DNA of 64,000 nucleotides from Isoetes taiwanensis (lineage: Eukaryota > Streptophyta > Lycopodiopsida > Isoetales > Isoetaceae), in assembly GCA_021234155.1 (NCBI GenBank), contig JAJEKV010000011.1, forward strand, positions 11,695,255 to 11,759,254, given 5' to 3'. The first letter of the stretch is position 1, and every line of letters begins with the position of its first letter. The translations under genes and the position numbers were made by a program. Below the pieces are notes generated by a model that ran no database searches, was not told where the DNA came from, and saw nothing but the letters and a program-made list of their open reading frames with translations. This document shows, piece after piece, positions 10,830 through 22,689 of this stretch.

Positions 10830-12810
10830 AAAGCCGAAGGCAGGTCTGCAGTGGTTTCGTGATGGAGGCCGTTGTACAGGCTTTCTTTTCTGTGCGGCTA
10901 AGACGCGTCTCATGACGTCAACCATGTCCTCGTTGCTTTTGCCAGATGGCTCGGTGCTAACAGAGCCAACAGAACTCAAACAACATTTGCATAACCACTT
11001 CCAGACTTTTTTCGCTGAGAAACTCTTCCCTTTCAATCAGAAATGCGAGATGCTATTTTGTCTAGGATTTCCCCCATCATCTCTGACGAGCAACGCACGT
11101 CAATAGAGACGGCTATGACAGCTCTGAAAAGAGGCAAATGCCCAAGTTTAGATGGTTTGCCAATTGAGTTCCTCCATGAGTATTGGGAATGCTGGAGGTA
11201 GATGTGTATGATGCTTTCTGTGACTTTCGGCGGTCCATTGCTTTGGATAGAATTCCAAACACAGGTGCCATCTCACTCATCCCTAAGGTAAAAAATCCTC
11301 AGACTATTTCAGACTGGCGGCCCATCAACCTATTGCCATCTGTATATAAGATCTTCGCCAAGGCTTTTGCAGAGCAGGTGAAGCACATCTTGGTAGAGTC
11401 CATCTTCTAAAACGATGCATTCTAAACAATATTGTTGCTGCTTACGAGGGAATCTATTGAGCACGTAAGCAAAACCTTCCAGTTGTATACCTTAAGCTTG
11501 ATTTTGCGAAGGCTTATGATAGTGTTAGCTGGGAATTCATGCGTCGATGTATGCTAAGGCTGGGATTTAGGGAACAATTCACATCAGACATTATGAAGCT
11601 GCATGTTTCGACTTGGGCGACTGTTATGTTCCATTGCCGTCAGATGCTTTCTCACTCGGTCGTAGTATTCGCCAGGGATGCCCTTTGGCACCACTGCTCT
11701 TCACAATTGTCCCAAAGGCTTTGTCATAATTATTCACCGCTGCGACCACAGAGGAACTTCTTCATAGTCTTGCAATGGAGGATGGCACACAAGGCATTTG
11801 CAATCAATATGTAGACGACGCGTTCCTCTTCCTGGGTTGCTAATGCTGATAATCTAGCAGTTGCCAAATTACTCTTAGACACTTTCTCACTGGCTTCCAG
11901 TGTCCTTGTGGGGTGGCAGAAGTGTACAGCTTTATGGACATTGGATACTCCGACACCGGCATGTGTTTATAATTATCCATGGAAGTTACTTGCGCATGGA
12001 CAGGCCATCAAATTGTTGGGGATTCCAGTTGGCATCCATGTTACTATTAGAGCTACATGGGAGGAGATCATTAAGGGTTTGGAGAAGCACTTTTATGGTG
12101 GTCCATCCCGAAGTTGTCTCTTGCAGGTCGCATTACAGTGGCCAAGTCAGTCCTTAGTAGTACCCATGTTTATATGGCATCCTTATTGTTAGCCCCACAG
12201 ATCAAAGTATGTGAGCTCATTGCAATAGTTCGGAACTTTATATGGCCGGGTACTGAGGAAGGTGCTGTGATTAAGGTAGCTTGGTCGAAGTGCATCCTTC
12301 TAAAATGGGGAGGTGGTCTGGGTATGATGGACATTTTATTGCAGAGCAAAGTCCTTATTTCAAAGTTCATTTGGAGACTCCTGAATAGTGAAGATGACTC
12401 TTATGATTTATGTCCTCTTAGACCAGCTCTTGGTCACTGTATCCCTCTAGGCAAGAAGGATGTTAAAGTAGTCCTACCTTGGGCATTATTTCAGCCTTTG
12501 TAGCCTTTTCCAAGCGCTTCTCCATTTCTGCATGGATTGTTGACAGCATGGGAGGTAGTCAAACATCTTTTGTAGCCAAGCCCCTCCATCCACACCCTAT
12601 TGGAGACTCCATGATGGTGGGCACCACTGCCTCCAGACCCCTTAGCACCTCCACTGGCAGCATCAGTTCATCCCCTTACACAGAGACGGTGGGTTCTTGC
12701 AGGTGTTGTCTCTATTCAACATGGTATGAAGTGGGTCGCCTACTGTCTTTGCCTGAATTTCAGGCAAAGTTCCTGTTCCTGCTCTCTCGTTCGGATGTGT
12801 CTCTATAAGA
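10830..12810 (+). pseudogene. Degenerate L1-type LINE, ORF2 reverse transcriptase
   Basis: Fragments in shifting plus-strand frames follow the order of a plant L1 reverse transcriptase. First comes a pre-RT segment (LLLPDGSVLTEPTELKQH, about 10930), then AISLIPKVKNPQTISDWRPI (about 11265). The RT core follows: LDFAKAYDSVSWEFM (about 11500), a CPLAPLLFTIV block readable after a frameshift (about 11680), and NQYVDDAFLFL, the active-site YVDD (about 11805). The thumb LLGIPVGIHVTI (about 12015) and the C-terminal WGGGLGMMDILLQSKVLISK (about 12310) complete it. At least four frameshifts and several stops make it dead. Endonuclease, ORF1 and tail are not recognisable. The fragment at 24338-25957 is from the same general lineage. 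Confidence 0.8.
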
Positions 12811-13868
12811 AAAGGTCGCAAAAAAATTACGTCTTATAGTGCAAGTTGGTATTATTGAATGGGTGCCATGGGACTGTCATGAAAATATTCACAAAGGCAA
12901 GTTGATACGTAGATGGATCTAGCTCATCCATAGATAGATTTGTCTGTAGATGGATTTATTTCAGACTTTGATATTTCTGAAGACCTCTTTCATTTCTTAG
13001 ACGAGCATTCCGGAGCTCTGAACCTCGAATAGGGTAACTTTTTTATTGACCTACCCAGTTTTTTGACCATCACAGCACATATAAGCACCTTCACCAAATA
13101 ATTTATGTCATCGTCATTTGCATCACTAATATGCTCATTATATCCTTTATATAATAGAAAAAACTCATGATTTTTTGAAGGGCAATGAAGGGCTATGGAA
13201 GGGCAATGAAGGGCCCTGTGCCTTATCATTTTTAGTTGCTTGACTTGCAAGAAGAGCTTTCAAGCTCTTAAAAGCTCTTGTGATATGCCGATTTATTGAT
13301 CAAGGAAGATAAGAGAAATAGCATATTAGAGATGCTGGTATTTACAACAGGAACAAGCAGTAGGCATGACACAGGTATAGCCAATTTGTTCCAGCAGTAC
13401 CATTTGTAAACGTGTCTACCCCTTAGCAAGACGTATTTAAGGTAACTCGAACCAATATTTGTTAAAGACATTCCCTCATGTGTTTCTCATATGCGGGGTT
13501 GTTTCCAAGAGGTTCTAGAATATTCTAGAACCTACATGCATGCGCGACACTTGGCATGATCTCATCCATTGGAGTGGCGTGATCCTGACCATTGGCCTGC
13601 ATATATAAGGAGGCATCTCCTTCTTGTCGAACTATTCTAGTTCAACGCCAGTCTTGAGCCTTCTAGGCATCTGTCTCGTATTCCTGCTTGCCTTCGGGCC
13701 ATTGTACTCTTGATTCATGTTCATGTATTAGATTCTTTGCCGATCTTGGCATATTTCTTCCGTATTTCTTGCGTATTTTCCACGTATTTTTCTTGTTTTC
13801 GCATAGGTTCATGACACCGGGTTGCATCTCCGCAGTCCGATGAGGTAGAAAGGGCCCCTTCCCGAGGA
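12811..13868. other. Unassigned; possible solo LTR
   Basis: No ORF of note. From about 13278 (TGATATGCCG) to about 13818 (TTCATGACA) the stretch has an LTR-like look: TG start, CA end and a strong TATA box (CATATATAAGG, about 13601-13611) followed by a T-rich leader. I found no target-site duplication and no partner LTR. Confidence 0.3.
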
Positions 13869-14718
13869 TTGATACACAATACAATTCATTGCCATGTTTA
13901 GAGCAATTCAATACATGGCAGCGAGATTTTTGCTATATGTATTTTAAGTTTGTGTACAACTTCATCATTGGTTACATTAGACCCTTTGATGGGCACTCGT
14001 TACTAGTTTCTTTTAAAAACAACTTTGTACAACTAGATTTATATCTTGAAAAATGTCCTTGACATAATGGTTGGTGGTAGGTAGCCAACAAACAATTAGG
14101 TTATGAGATGAATTTATTTGTCCTCAAGCTAGAATTTGATGCATCTCGATTGTCCAGAATCCGTCTACCAGTCTCTCTCACCAAAGACTAGTTGTGTGGC
14201 GTCGATTCAATCCGAATTCTAGAGATGACGGAGGGACGTGGAGATGATTGATGAGCTAAACTGCTCAAAAGATGCTGAGGAGGGTGATGAGGATGGAGAG
14301 GGAGAGGGCGGATAGTCATTTGGGTTGAGCAGGGCACCAGGAGTGGACGACGAGGAAATCGGAGCAGGCATCGACATTGATGCTACTATGGTTAAGGAGG
14401 GGGGAGCAGATGGGGGGGTAAACGGAGGAAGAAAAACCCTCTACATCACTACATTTCCAGGAACCCAAACCGCCTTCAACCCTAACTTCACTAATGCAAA
14501 TATCTCTAAAAGGCTGCTGTGCCAAACCAAGAAGCCTTCCCGGCCGGTCCAAAATGTTGCCGGAAACATTTCTCACCACGATTCTGCGCACCACCGGAAT
14601 CGCATTTCCGTCGAAATTCGAATCCGGATGGTCGCCGGACATCCCTGTCATGGCTATGGCTACTCCGACGTTGAACAGCGCTACATTTCTCACAAAAATG
14701 TTTCTCATATACCCCCCT
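13869..14718. repeat. Segmental duplication, partner of 15829-16675
   Basis: About 850 bases matching 15829-16675 at high identity, in direct orientation, about 1.96 kb apart. It covers the 3' flank and the last part of exon 5 of the GH28 gene. Homology stops at 14718, where the 36-bp tandem repeat begins. Confidence 0.9.
14316..14718 (-). pseudogene. Truncated GH28 polygalacturonase, C-terminal third
   Basis: It encodes the last 130 or so residues of the neighbouring GH28 protein, from GGYMRNIFVRNV to the same stop, with very few changes. The catalytic NTD and DD segments are absent. Upstream on the minus strand the frame enters a 36-bp repeat instead of GH28 sequence. The near identity to the intact copy points to a recent duplication. 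A fusion transcript cannot be excluded, but no promoter or signal peptide is apparent. Confidence 0.85.
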
Positions 14719-14719
14719 C

Positions 14720-14816
14720 TGCATGAACAGGGTCGTAGGCACAGCCGCCAAGATCTGCATGAACAGGGTCGTAGGCACAGCCGGAAGATCTGCATGAACA
14801 GGCTCGAATCGTGACG
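14720..14816. repeat. 36-bp tandem repeat, 2.7 units
   Basis: Units start at 14720, 14756 and 14791 with TGCATGAACAGG; the first two continue GTCGTAGGCACAGCC. It sits exactly at the breakpoint of the GH28 duplication. Confidence 0.9.
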
Positions 14817-14819
14817 AGG

Positions 14820-15828
14820 AAGTACCGAGATGAGCGAGAATTCGTGAATGCCAATCTGTAAGAATTTCTAGAGAACAAAACAAAAACATTAAAAGGACAA
14901 GTGAGACACATAGTGATGCTATAGAAATTGGCAGAGCAAGCCTGGCTGGAACCGGCCAGCGAAGACGATGCGAAAAACAACTGCAACAGGTCAACCAGAT
15001 CGATGCGAAACCCTTTGCAGAAGATGGCAAAAACGCCGTTTGGAGCCGTGAACAATAGAACTATGAAATTTGGCAAGCACAACAACAACTTGACAAATAC
15101 CAAAGAGTACTGAGAAGTCCCACTGCTCATAATCTATACATTTGCATGCACAAGTACTACAAAGCCTAATTGACAAAACAATCACCACACAACCCAAGTC
15201 CATAATCAAAGGCTCATCAACCAAAAACAATTCTGCTAAATCAACAATAAGAGCAGCCATAACCAATTGATAGCGGAATCAAACATAAAAAGCTCTCGCC
15301 ACCCCTAGTAAGGAATCATCGTGCCTGAGATAGGAGCAGAAGCTTACCTGGGAAAAGATGGTGGTAAAGATGAAGAAGATGCCAGAAGATGAAGAGGAGA
15401 AAGATGATGAGGAGAGGAAGCCACGAGAGGAGAAGAAGAGCTGCTGTGAGAAGACGCCGATAACCGAGCCAAAATGGAAATGGCCTAATATAGGCGCTCG
15501 TCCCTTCCCAGAATGGCGATCCGATGGCTCGGATCGATGGGATACAAGAACCATTGAATAAAGCATTACCCATTTGCAAAACAAAAATATTGAATGCATA
15601 TCTTTCTACAAAAACATGTATGATACAAAGCCCTATTGGATCATTGAATGGTCAAAAAATATAGTCCAAACATCAATTTGGGACTTTAGAACTTTGGTAA
15701 TACATCTAAATGCCAGTAGTAGGTTGTATATGCCATTGTCATTTGAAATCTATACTAAGTGTCGTTTGCAATCCAGGCAATGCTCCCCCTCATATAATAA
15801 CTACCACCAAAGTAGTTGATATTTCTAA
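14820..15828. other. Unassigned; possible minus-strand 5' leader
   Basis: On the minus strand, TATA-like CCTATATTAGG (about 15484-15494) is followed by a CT-rich stretch and a good donor, CCAG/GTAAGCTT, near 15350. This resembles a leader exon that could feed the truncated GH28 frame. A perfect 8-bp inverted repeat (CGATCCGA, loop TGGC) lies at 15517-15536. The frames between 14700 and 15600 have no family resemblance. Confidence 0.3.
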
Positions 15829-16272
15829 ATTGATATACAATACAATTCATTGCCATGTTAAGAGCAATTCAATACATGGCATCAAGATTTTTGCTATATG
15901 TATTTTAAGTATGTGTACAGCTTCATCGTTGGTTACATTAGACCCTTTGATGGGCACTCGTTACCAGTTTCTTTTGAAAACAACTTTGTACAACTACTAT
16001 CTTGAAAAATGTCCTTGACATAATGGTTGGTGGTAGGTAGCCAACAAACAATTAGGTTAAGAGATGAATTTATTTGTCCTCAAGCTAGCAATGTGATGCA
16101 TCTCGATTGTCCAGAATCCGTCTACCAGTCTCTCTCACCAAAGGCTGGTTGTGCGGCGTCGATTCAATCCGAATTCTAGAGATGACGGAGGGACGTGGAG
16201 ATGATTGATGAGCTAAACTGCTCAAAAGATGCTGAGGAGGGTGATGAGGATGGAGAGGGAGAGGGCGGATAG

Positions 16273-18033
16273 TCATTTGGGTTGAGCAGGGCACCAGGAG
16301 TGGACGACGAGAAAATCAGAGCAGGCATCGACATTGATGCTACTGTGGTTAAGGAGGGGGGAGCAGATGGGGGGGTAAACTGAGGAAGAAAAACCCTCTA
16401 CATCACTACATTTCCAGGAACCCAAACCGCCTTCAACCCTAACTTCACTAATGCAAATATCTCTAAAAGGAAGCTGTGCTAAACCAAGAAGCCTTCCCGG
16501 CCGGTCCAAAATGTTGCCGGAAACATTTCTCACCACGATTCTGCGCACCACCGGAATCGCATTTCCGTCGAAATTCGAATCCGGATGGTCGCCGGACATC
16601 CCTGTCATGGCTATGGCTACTCCGACGTTGAACAGCGCTACATTTCTCACAAAAATATTTCTCATATATCCCCCCCTGCCCGCCCCTGTTCTTAGCGATA
16701 CCCCTGTTTTTGAATTCAGTACTTTTATGTCTTCTGCATAAATTTCTGATATTCCTCCTGAACTCTCACTCCCGAATGCAATTCCGGCCGATCTCGTTGT
16801 CTGCCCTGTGATTCTTCTTATGAAAATATTATTGCTTGGTTGCCCATATGAAATCCCGTATTCATCCCACCCGCTTTTGATCGCTATCACATCGTCTCCG
16901 TTCCTAATGTAGCAGTCTTGTATGCACACATTTGTGCACGAATCTGTGATAAAAAAGCTTAGAAATTTGTAAGAAAAGTGCAGAATCTGAATACAAATTT
17001 TGGGCTTTATTTAATTCGTTAGCGCAAATCTTGTGAATCTACCTACCTGGGTCGATTCCGTCGGTGTTGGGCGCATTTTCTGGTGCTAATATTGTCAGCC
17101 TTTCAATGAATATATTTCTGATAAAAAACTGTTTTTAGTTTAGCCTCTGATACAAACCTTTTAGCTTAGAAATTGAAAAACGGAATTGAAGAAGGAAAAC
17201 GAACGGAATTGATGGAATTAAAAGCTTCGGTTACCTAGAATACACGGGATGTATGTTCCAGAAGGGCGAATTTATGAAAGTTATATTGGAAATTACTACT
17301 CCGTCGCAGTTTATAAGCTCCAAAAGATGAGGCCTTGTATGATTTAACAGACCCTCTGCAGACCATTTCCACCAGGCAGAGCCTTGCCCATCGATTGTTC
17401 CGTTATTTCCTGTTCAATTTCTATGTATCAGCAGAAGAATTTAAAGCAAAACATGACCCAATTGTAAAAAACGATGGAAAAACTCGTAATTCTACCAGTT
17501 ATTACAACGTCTGTGAGATTTGTTCCATGAATCAGACTGATATGCCTGCCTCCAGGATACTCTCTGCCTCTTCCATACGACGGCAATGGAGAAATTACAG
17601 GCCACAACTCAATTTCCTGCAGATTAGAAGAATCAATAACTAATTTCAAGTTTATTTCCACTTTCAAAAAGGGAGCTTTTACCTGCGCACCAAGAATTGA
17701 GGCGCCATTCTCCAGAAATAATGTGATGTGATCTGTAAGATTGAATGATCCGGTAAGCCATTTACCTGCCGGAACATACAATTTAACACCGCCACGGCCT
17801 GCGAAAGAGCTCGCGTACAGAATTGCATTCTTAAACGCTTGGGTATTCAGAAAAATTCCATCTCCCTTGGCCCCGAAATCGGAAATTGAGACAGTATGGG
17901 ACCTCTGTATCAGAGATTGAGATTTCCATAAACTGTGGCAGCCGACGTCGGATCCAAAACCAATTGGGTTCTGGATGCTGCACAGTGCCGGAATTGAAAC
18001 TAAGATTAAGAAGAAAAAATGGAAGCTCTTCAT
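16273..18033 (-). CDS. Probable polygalacturonase / GH28 pectin hydrolase
   Basis: Predicted exons on the complement: 18033-17683, 17616-17496, 17409-17235, 17117-17047 and 16943-16273. Joined they give 462 aa with all introns GT-AG and phases consistent. GH28 enzymes cleave pectic polygalacturonan or rhamnogalacturonan in the wall. The first 19 residues form a signal peptide. Seen in order: VSISDFGAKGDG near residue 50, GRHISLIHGTNLTDVVITG near 140-158, NGTIDGQGSAWW, then NTDGIDP (Asn233-Asp235), GDD (Asp256/257) and SAGIAFGSESSGG at 291-303. The last replaces the GHG of classical polygalacturonases. This belongs with the plant 'probable polygalacturonase' clade that also has GRGGY (about 330). 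The family's usual length is 430-490. The substrate is unproven. Two broken relatives lie at 14316 and 294. The upstream flank is a D1 repeat copy. Confidence 0.88.
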
Positions 18034-18070
18034 CCTTAGTTGGTCGCTTGCTTTAGAAAGAAAGAAGAAA

Positions 18071-18560
18071 GGAAAAAAGGGGCCTATTTTTGGTGTCCTA
18101 GCCTTTCTGGAACCAGCAAAGCAATGCTTGAATTGGGGCCCAATTTTTAGAATTATTGTCCCTTATTTCTTCATTTTAGTGATGAATGAATCATTGAGCA
18201 AGCTTTTACCACATTTATCATAGCTTGTTTTCCTAGGCTTTCTCACAATTACTTATTGGGGGGTAACAATAGGTTGTTGTTCCCTTTGATTGTCATCCTG
18301 CTATATTCTTGGTAACTGTGCTTTAGAATTTTCAATTTAGATTCTTACAAAATAGATATTATTTTCGCTTTTCAAAAAGGTTGGATGGATCTTAGCTAAG
18401 AGCATCTCTCAAGCAATCCAGATCATGGGCATCAAGACTAAGTTTCAAGAAACTACAACAATAATAGTTCTAGTATCTAACGCTATGGCATCTTTTAAGC
18501 CATGGAGATTCAAGTTAAAACATCGGGTAAATAGTATTTTTGGATTGTTCGAAGGGCGAA
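18071..18560. repeat. Dispersed repeat D1, copy 2 (GH28 upstream flank)
   Basis: It matches 381-800 and 30955-31400, including the CAAAGCAATGC and CCCAATTTTTAGA stretches shared with copy 1. It begins about 40 bases upstream of the GH28 ATG, so it holds most or all of that gene's promoter. Confidence 0.7.
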
Positions 18561-18602
18561 CCCCTTTGGAGGTGAATACTCTACAATATTGCATGAATGT
18601 TC

Positions 18603-19150
18603 TGTAATGTTCCTTAACCACCTTGGCCTAACCAACTGTTATTCAGATGTTTATGGGAAGCCCATCCCACCCTCTTATAGTAGAATTTGGAAATGCCACA
18701 CCAAGATCTACTCGAGCAGTCTTTCATGGGTTCAATACACTCTCTCCCACTAGAACTATGCGTCTTTGAGCATCACAATAGACCACACCACCCTATGGTG
18801 TCCAACACCATATCGTCCAATGTTATCCAAATCATACATGCCCCCATGGATGCTGGAATTCGAGCTTTACTCTGATACCAAATATAACGTTCCTTAATCA
18901 CTCCCAGTCTAACGAACTGGCCAAGATAGAAATCCATCCCACCCTCTTATGATGGTACCAGGAAATGCCACATTAAGATCTACTCAAGCAGTCACCCATA
19001 GGTTTGTAACAATCTAATGTAACCACCACGGCCTAACCAACTAGCCAAAACGTTCGGATATTTATGGGAAATCCATCCACCCTATTATGGGGTATCAGGA
19101 AATGCCCCACCAAGATCTACTAGAATAGTCTACCATGGGTCTGTTACAAG
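18603..19150 (-). repeat. Three tandem copies of a short repeat with 5S-rRNA-like core
   Basis: Copies at about 18603-18760, 18886-19006 and 19010-19150; others at 31410-31580 and within LINE-A at 46251-46400. On the minus strand each contains a segment resembling the 3' part of plant 5S rRNA (box C and beyond): ATGGGTGACTGC, then AGTAGATCTT and GTGGCATTTCC, close to ATGGGTGACC...AGTCCTCGTGTTGCAT in 5S. Known 5S-carrying plant elements are Cassandra TRIMs and SINE3-type SINEs. The rest of the 5S gene is absent, so this is not a 5S gene. Confidence 0.5.
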
Positions 19151-19446
19151 TCTTAGAATGATGTTTTTTGTGTGTATCATTACCAAATGTTTTTTTTTTC
19201 TTTTTTTTTCTTTTGGTCTTTCGTGAGGAAGGAAGAAGGAAGGTATTTTTATCGTCCATGGAGACCAATCGGTCTATGGGAAAAGCGCAGCAAGCGGATT
19301 ACTACCTGGATTAAAAAACCCCCGCCCCGAAGGGTTTTCGAGGGAAAAACCGTGGCAGCAATCAGCCTGCTGACAAACTGTTCCAATATACGAAATGCAA
19401 AAACACACAAGTATATACACTCATGTACCGTACCCATAGTCCCTGA

Positions 19447-22400
19447 TCAGCGAGCAGCCAGGCGGGGGCAAAGGTGGGCTCGCAGATCCAGCACCTCCTG
19501 AATGTACGACCCGAGTACGCGTCTTGGCGGTGTGTTCATCAAGAAATGTAGGGGCAAGTCCGCCGCATTAAGGGAACGTGATCCGCCCGGATCGGTGAAT
19601 CTTTGGGCAACTCTCGAAAGTGTGAGACTCATCCTCAATGACACCCGTTTGACAAAGACCGACAGAGCCCCTGCCCCGCGGGTCTCCCCCCAATCCACCT
19701 CGCCCGCCTCGATCGCGGAGATGGTGGGCACCTGTGCGCGAATGGAGGCAATGAGTCTCAAGGCTTTTCGGGGCAGCCGGGAACACAGGAAGGGCTGCGG
19801 GCCCCGCCACCGCTGGGTTGATGTGCTCCTTGTAATGGGCCGTTTTGACTCGCTATAGAGCTGCCGGGGGTCCCGTGAGCTTGCCAAGGAAGCAAGCGTC
19901 CGTGTATTCCCATAAACCGCCACGATCGGCCTCGTGGTCCACCGCGACGACGTGCTCTGCCGACGCCCATCTGGCGAACCATCGATCTCTCATACCCCTC
20001 CAACCGGCCTTGAGCCGCAAGGGCCCATTGCCACAAGCCAGAAGTCAAAAGGGAGCCGAGCATCACCCATATTAACCACTTTCTCAAAATAGACGATGTA
20101 TCTATCAAGGGCTGCCACCGGCGTAAAGAATCCAATTTCCCGCAGCAGAATCGATAGGGGATCAAGGTTTCACCCCAAGTGCACGCGCCAAAATGCCTTT
20201 TGCACTGCCTAAGTCATTTCAGGTCGCCAAAGAGACGATCGGGCCCCAAACCTCGACCCCGCATGAAGGACAGGGCTCACCCGGTGCCCAAAAAAGATGT
20301 GGACCGATGGCCCCAATCATAGAGCTCACCTGGTGATCAAGTTACGCTCGCATGGCATAAAGCGCTTTCCAGCCTTTGCCACTCGCAGCGGCATGGACGC
20401 CTCCCAACAGAGCAAGGAGGGGAACTCCACCCCTAAGTACTTGTAGGTGGGCGGACCTCCACATGCCGCCCCTCGATATGTGAGTGCAGGAGGCGTGCCA
20501 CGTCTTGGCCAGATTCACGCCGCATGTCCGTAGCCCGCAAAATGTGTCTAGGGCATCCGGATGAGACCGCATAGCTTCGGGTGTGGGCCGGAGGTCAACA
20601 TCGTCGCATAGATGAGCCGGGCAGATGACCTAGTGCAAAAGTCGATGCCATCCCCCATGCTCGCAAGCCGCTGTCAGAATGGCGGTCAATGTAGAGGCCA
20701 AAAGTGTTGGCGAGGGGGCAGCCATGACGCCGATACTACTGGTGAATGCTTGGCCCGTTGGCTGCATCCCCGCCAAAACAACCGGCCATACAACCAGATA
20801 TGGCATTCTCGCCGCATGTGCGCCAGCGCACCCATTGACGCAGCCTAGCCCACGCCTTTTTCCGGGACCGTATCAAAAGCCTTCGCAAAAAGTCCACAAA
20901 GCGGCAATACAAGTCCCGGCCGATGGTTTCTACTGCCTTCAATCGCCCGCAGTGTAAAGATATGGTCAATCGCTGAGTGGCGTGGTCTAAAGCCCCGCTT
21001 GTGTGAGCTTCGCACATCTCACGCCGCCTCTGCCAGGGTCAACTGCCGCCGAGAATGCCGCCAACAGCTTTGGCAAATACTGAATCGACCATGATCGTCC
21101 CCACCAGCCGGACAAAGGTGGGTCGCCCCCCTCGCCAGGGTCCATTGTCGGGGAAACCTTCCCGCAATGCTCGCTGAACAGTAGTGAGGATCGGGCACCA
21201 CGGGCGCCTCCCCCGCCCATTTGAGTAACTCCTACCTGCATATCGCCGAGGTCATCTGGCCTTCCCATTAGCCGCCGCTGTGCCCTCCACAACATCCTCC
21301 TCCACGAACCAATGGGGGCCATCCCGCGGGGGTATGGGCGTCTGGCTGCCCCTGGCGGGTCGAGAGCCGCCGCAAGCACCGCTACCACCGCCGGTGTGAT
21401 GTCCCCCTAGGGTCGGGCTGGCCTTCGGGCACTTCTCAAGGCCAAAGGTTCGAGGATGAGTGTCCAAGCAGTCGAACATCTCCCCGGTGCTCGGCAAGAT
21501 ACCACGCCTTTGTCTCCTTCGGATGGGCGCCAGATGCGGTGGTGGCCTCGCAAGCGGGTACCCCGGATCCGATCGTGACGGAGTGGCGCTTATGTTCTTT
21601 ACACTCGCATCAAACCACGGTTATGCGGAAAGGTTGCTGTCCCCGAGCGACTTCTACGCGAGGGGAGGGACTTAAAACACCCGTCCGGGCGTGATCCCGT
21701 AATAGCTCGATCAAACCGGTTCTGCCGCTCTAGTGTGGGGTCCGCACTGCCGGGCAGTGGCGTCCATGAGCATCTTGGCGTAGTCCTCTCGCTCGCTCAT
21801 AATCCGATGAATCGAGGATGGCGAGGGGCTGGCATAGTGGGGGTTCTGGCGGCTTGCCAAGCCATGTCCAAATAAAGTGGGAGGTGATCTGAGTCGACCT
21901 CCTCATCCCGACTGTCGGTGCCCACCCGGAAACGACTGATGAGATGCATATCTTGCGCAACTACGAGCACATAGTCCACCACACTAGACCCTCCCCCCTG
22001 ATTGTCCTGTCTGCAGGTGCACTTGTGAGAAGCGGGCCACCGTGGATGTGCCATTGCAAATTATCAAGTCAAAAAATACCGCATAGCGAGGAGCAATCGC
22101 TCACAAAGCGGTGACCCTGCTATCATCCGATCCTCGCCGTTACCTCTGCAGGCGAGGCTGCAGACATCGCCGGCGAGGGGTCAAGTCTCATGGGCTGCTC
22201 TACTCCCGTCAGGCATTGAAATCCCCAAGAAGGACGACCCTACCCAATCGCTTGGCTTTGCCATGTCATCATATAGATCGACATAAGGGTCCATCCTATC
22301 CGCATCGGAGTGGCTGCGATAGAAGGTGCTCTCTGCATGAGGGAAATAATAGGCGGCCAGAAAAAGAGGGTTGCCACTGGTATTATGCACATGAACCCAC

Positions 22401-22680
22401 AAGTACCGATTGTGTTTGTCTATCTTCCGGAGGGTAACCGAATGTGCCAAGGTTGTCCAAGAGTAGCAAGCAACCCCACCATGACCCTCCGTCTGTCTGC
22501 ATGTGTATTGAAGACCGAGAAATGTTGGTAACCCGCCAGACGTAGCTTGTGCCCTGCGATGCTCCCATGTCTCCATGAGAAAGATGAGATCCATATCGGC
22601 CGCCACCGAAAGTTGAGACCGCCCCCTTCACCAAGGGAAGCCTCGACAATTCCATGAGACCACCCGGAGGCACAATTCCT
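19447..22680 (-). pseudogene. LINE-B ORF2 (endonuclease + reverse transcriptase), broken
   Basis: The endonuclease is readable as AADMDLIFLMETWEHRRAQ (about 22595) and YLWVHVHN...LFLAAYYFPHAEST (about 22370). A GGGSSVVDYVLVVAQDMHLI block (about 21980) and DSDHLPLYLDMAW (about 21890) follow. RT parts include RDLYCRFVDFLRR (about 20910), the YADD box at about 20605 (hit by a one-base deletion), and VNLAKTWHASC (about 20500). The C-terminal VLGSYIQEVLDLRAHLCPRLAAR ends at 19447. More than eight frameshifts are needed to follow it. LINE-A supplies the template for this reading. Confidence 0.7.
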
Positions 22681-22689
22681 ATTTGTCGC

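Larger units (their letters stand above)
9700..10830. other. Downstream of GH9, unassigned
   Basis: No gene. It includes the GH9 3' UTR and two short tandem duplications listed separately. Confidence 0.4.

Noticed and set aside
10821-11036. Minus-strand 71-codon ORF
   Set aside because: Antisense shadow of the LINE reverse transcriptase region.
13278-13818. Confident solo LTR call
   Set aside because: TG/CA ends and a TATA box are suggestive, but no target duplication or second copy was found; left as a low-confidence remark.
14705-15130. Minus-strand frames upstream of the truncated GH28 copy
   Set aside because: Frames cross the 36-bp repeat and have no recognisable domain; kept only as unassigned.
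18603-19150. 5S rRNA gene
   Set aside because: Only part of the 3' half is similar; the A box, intermediate element and 5' half are missing.
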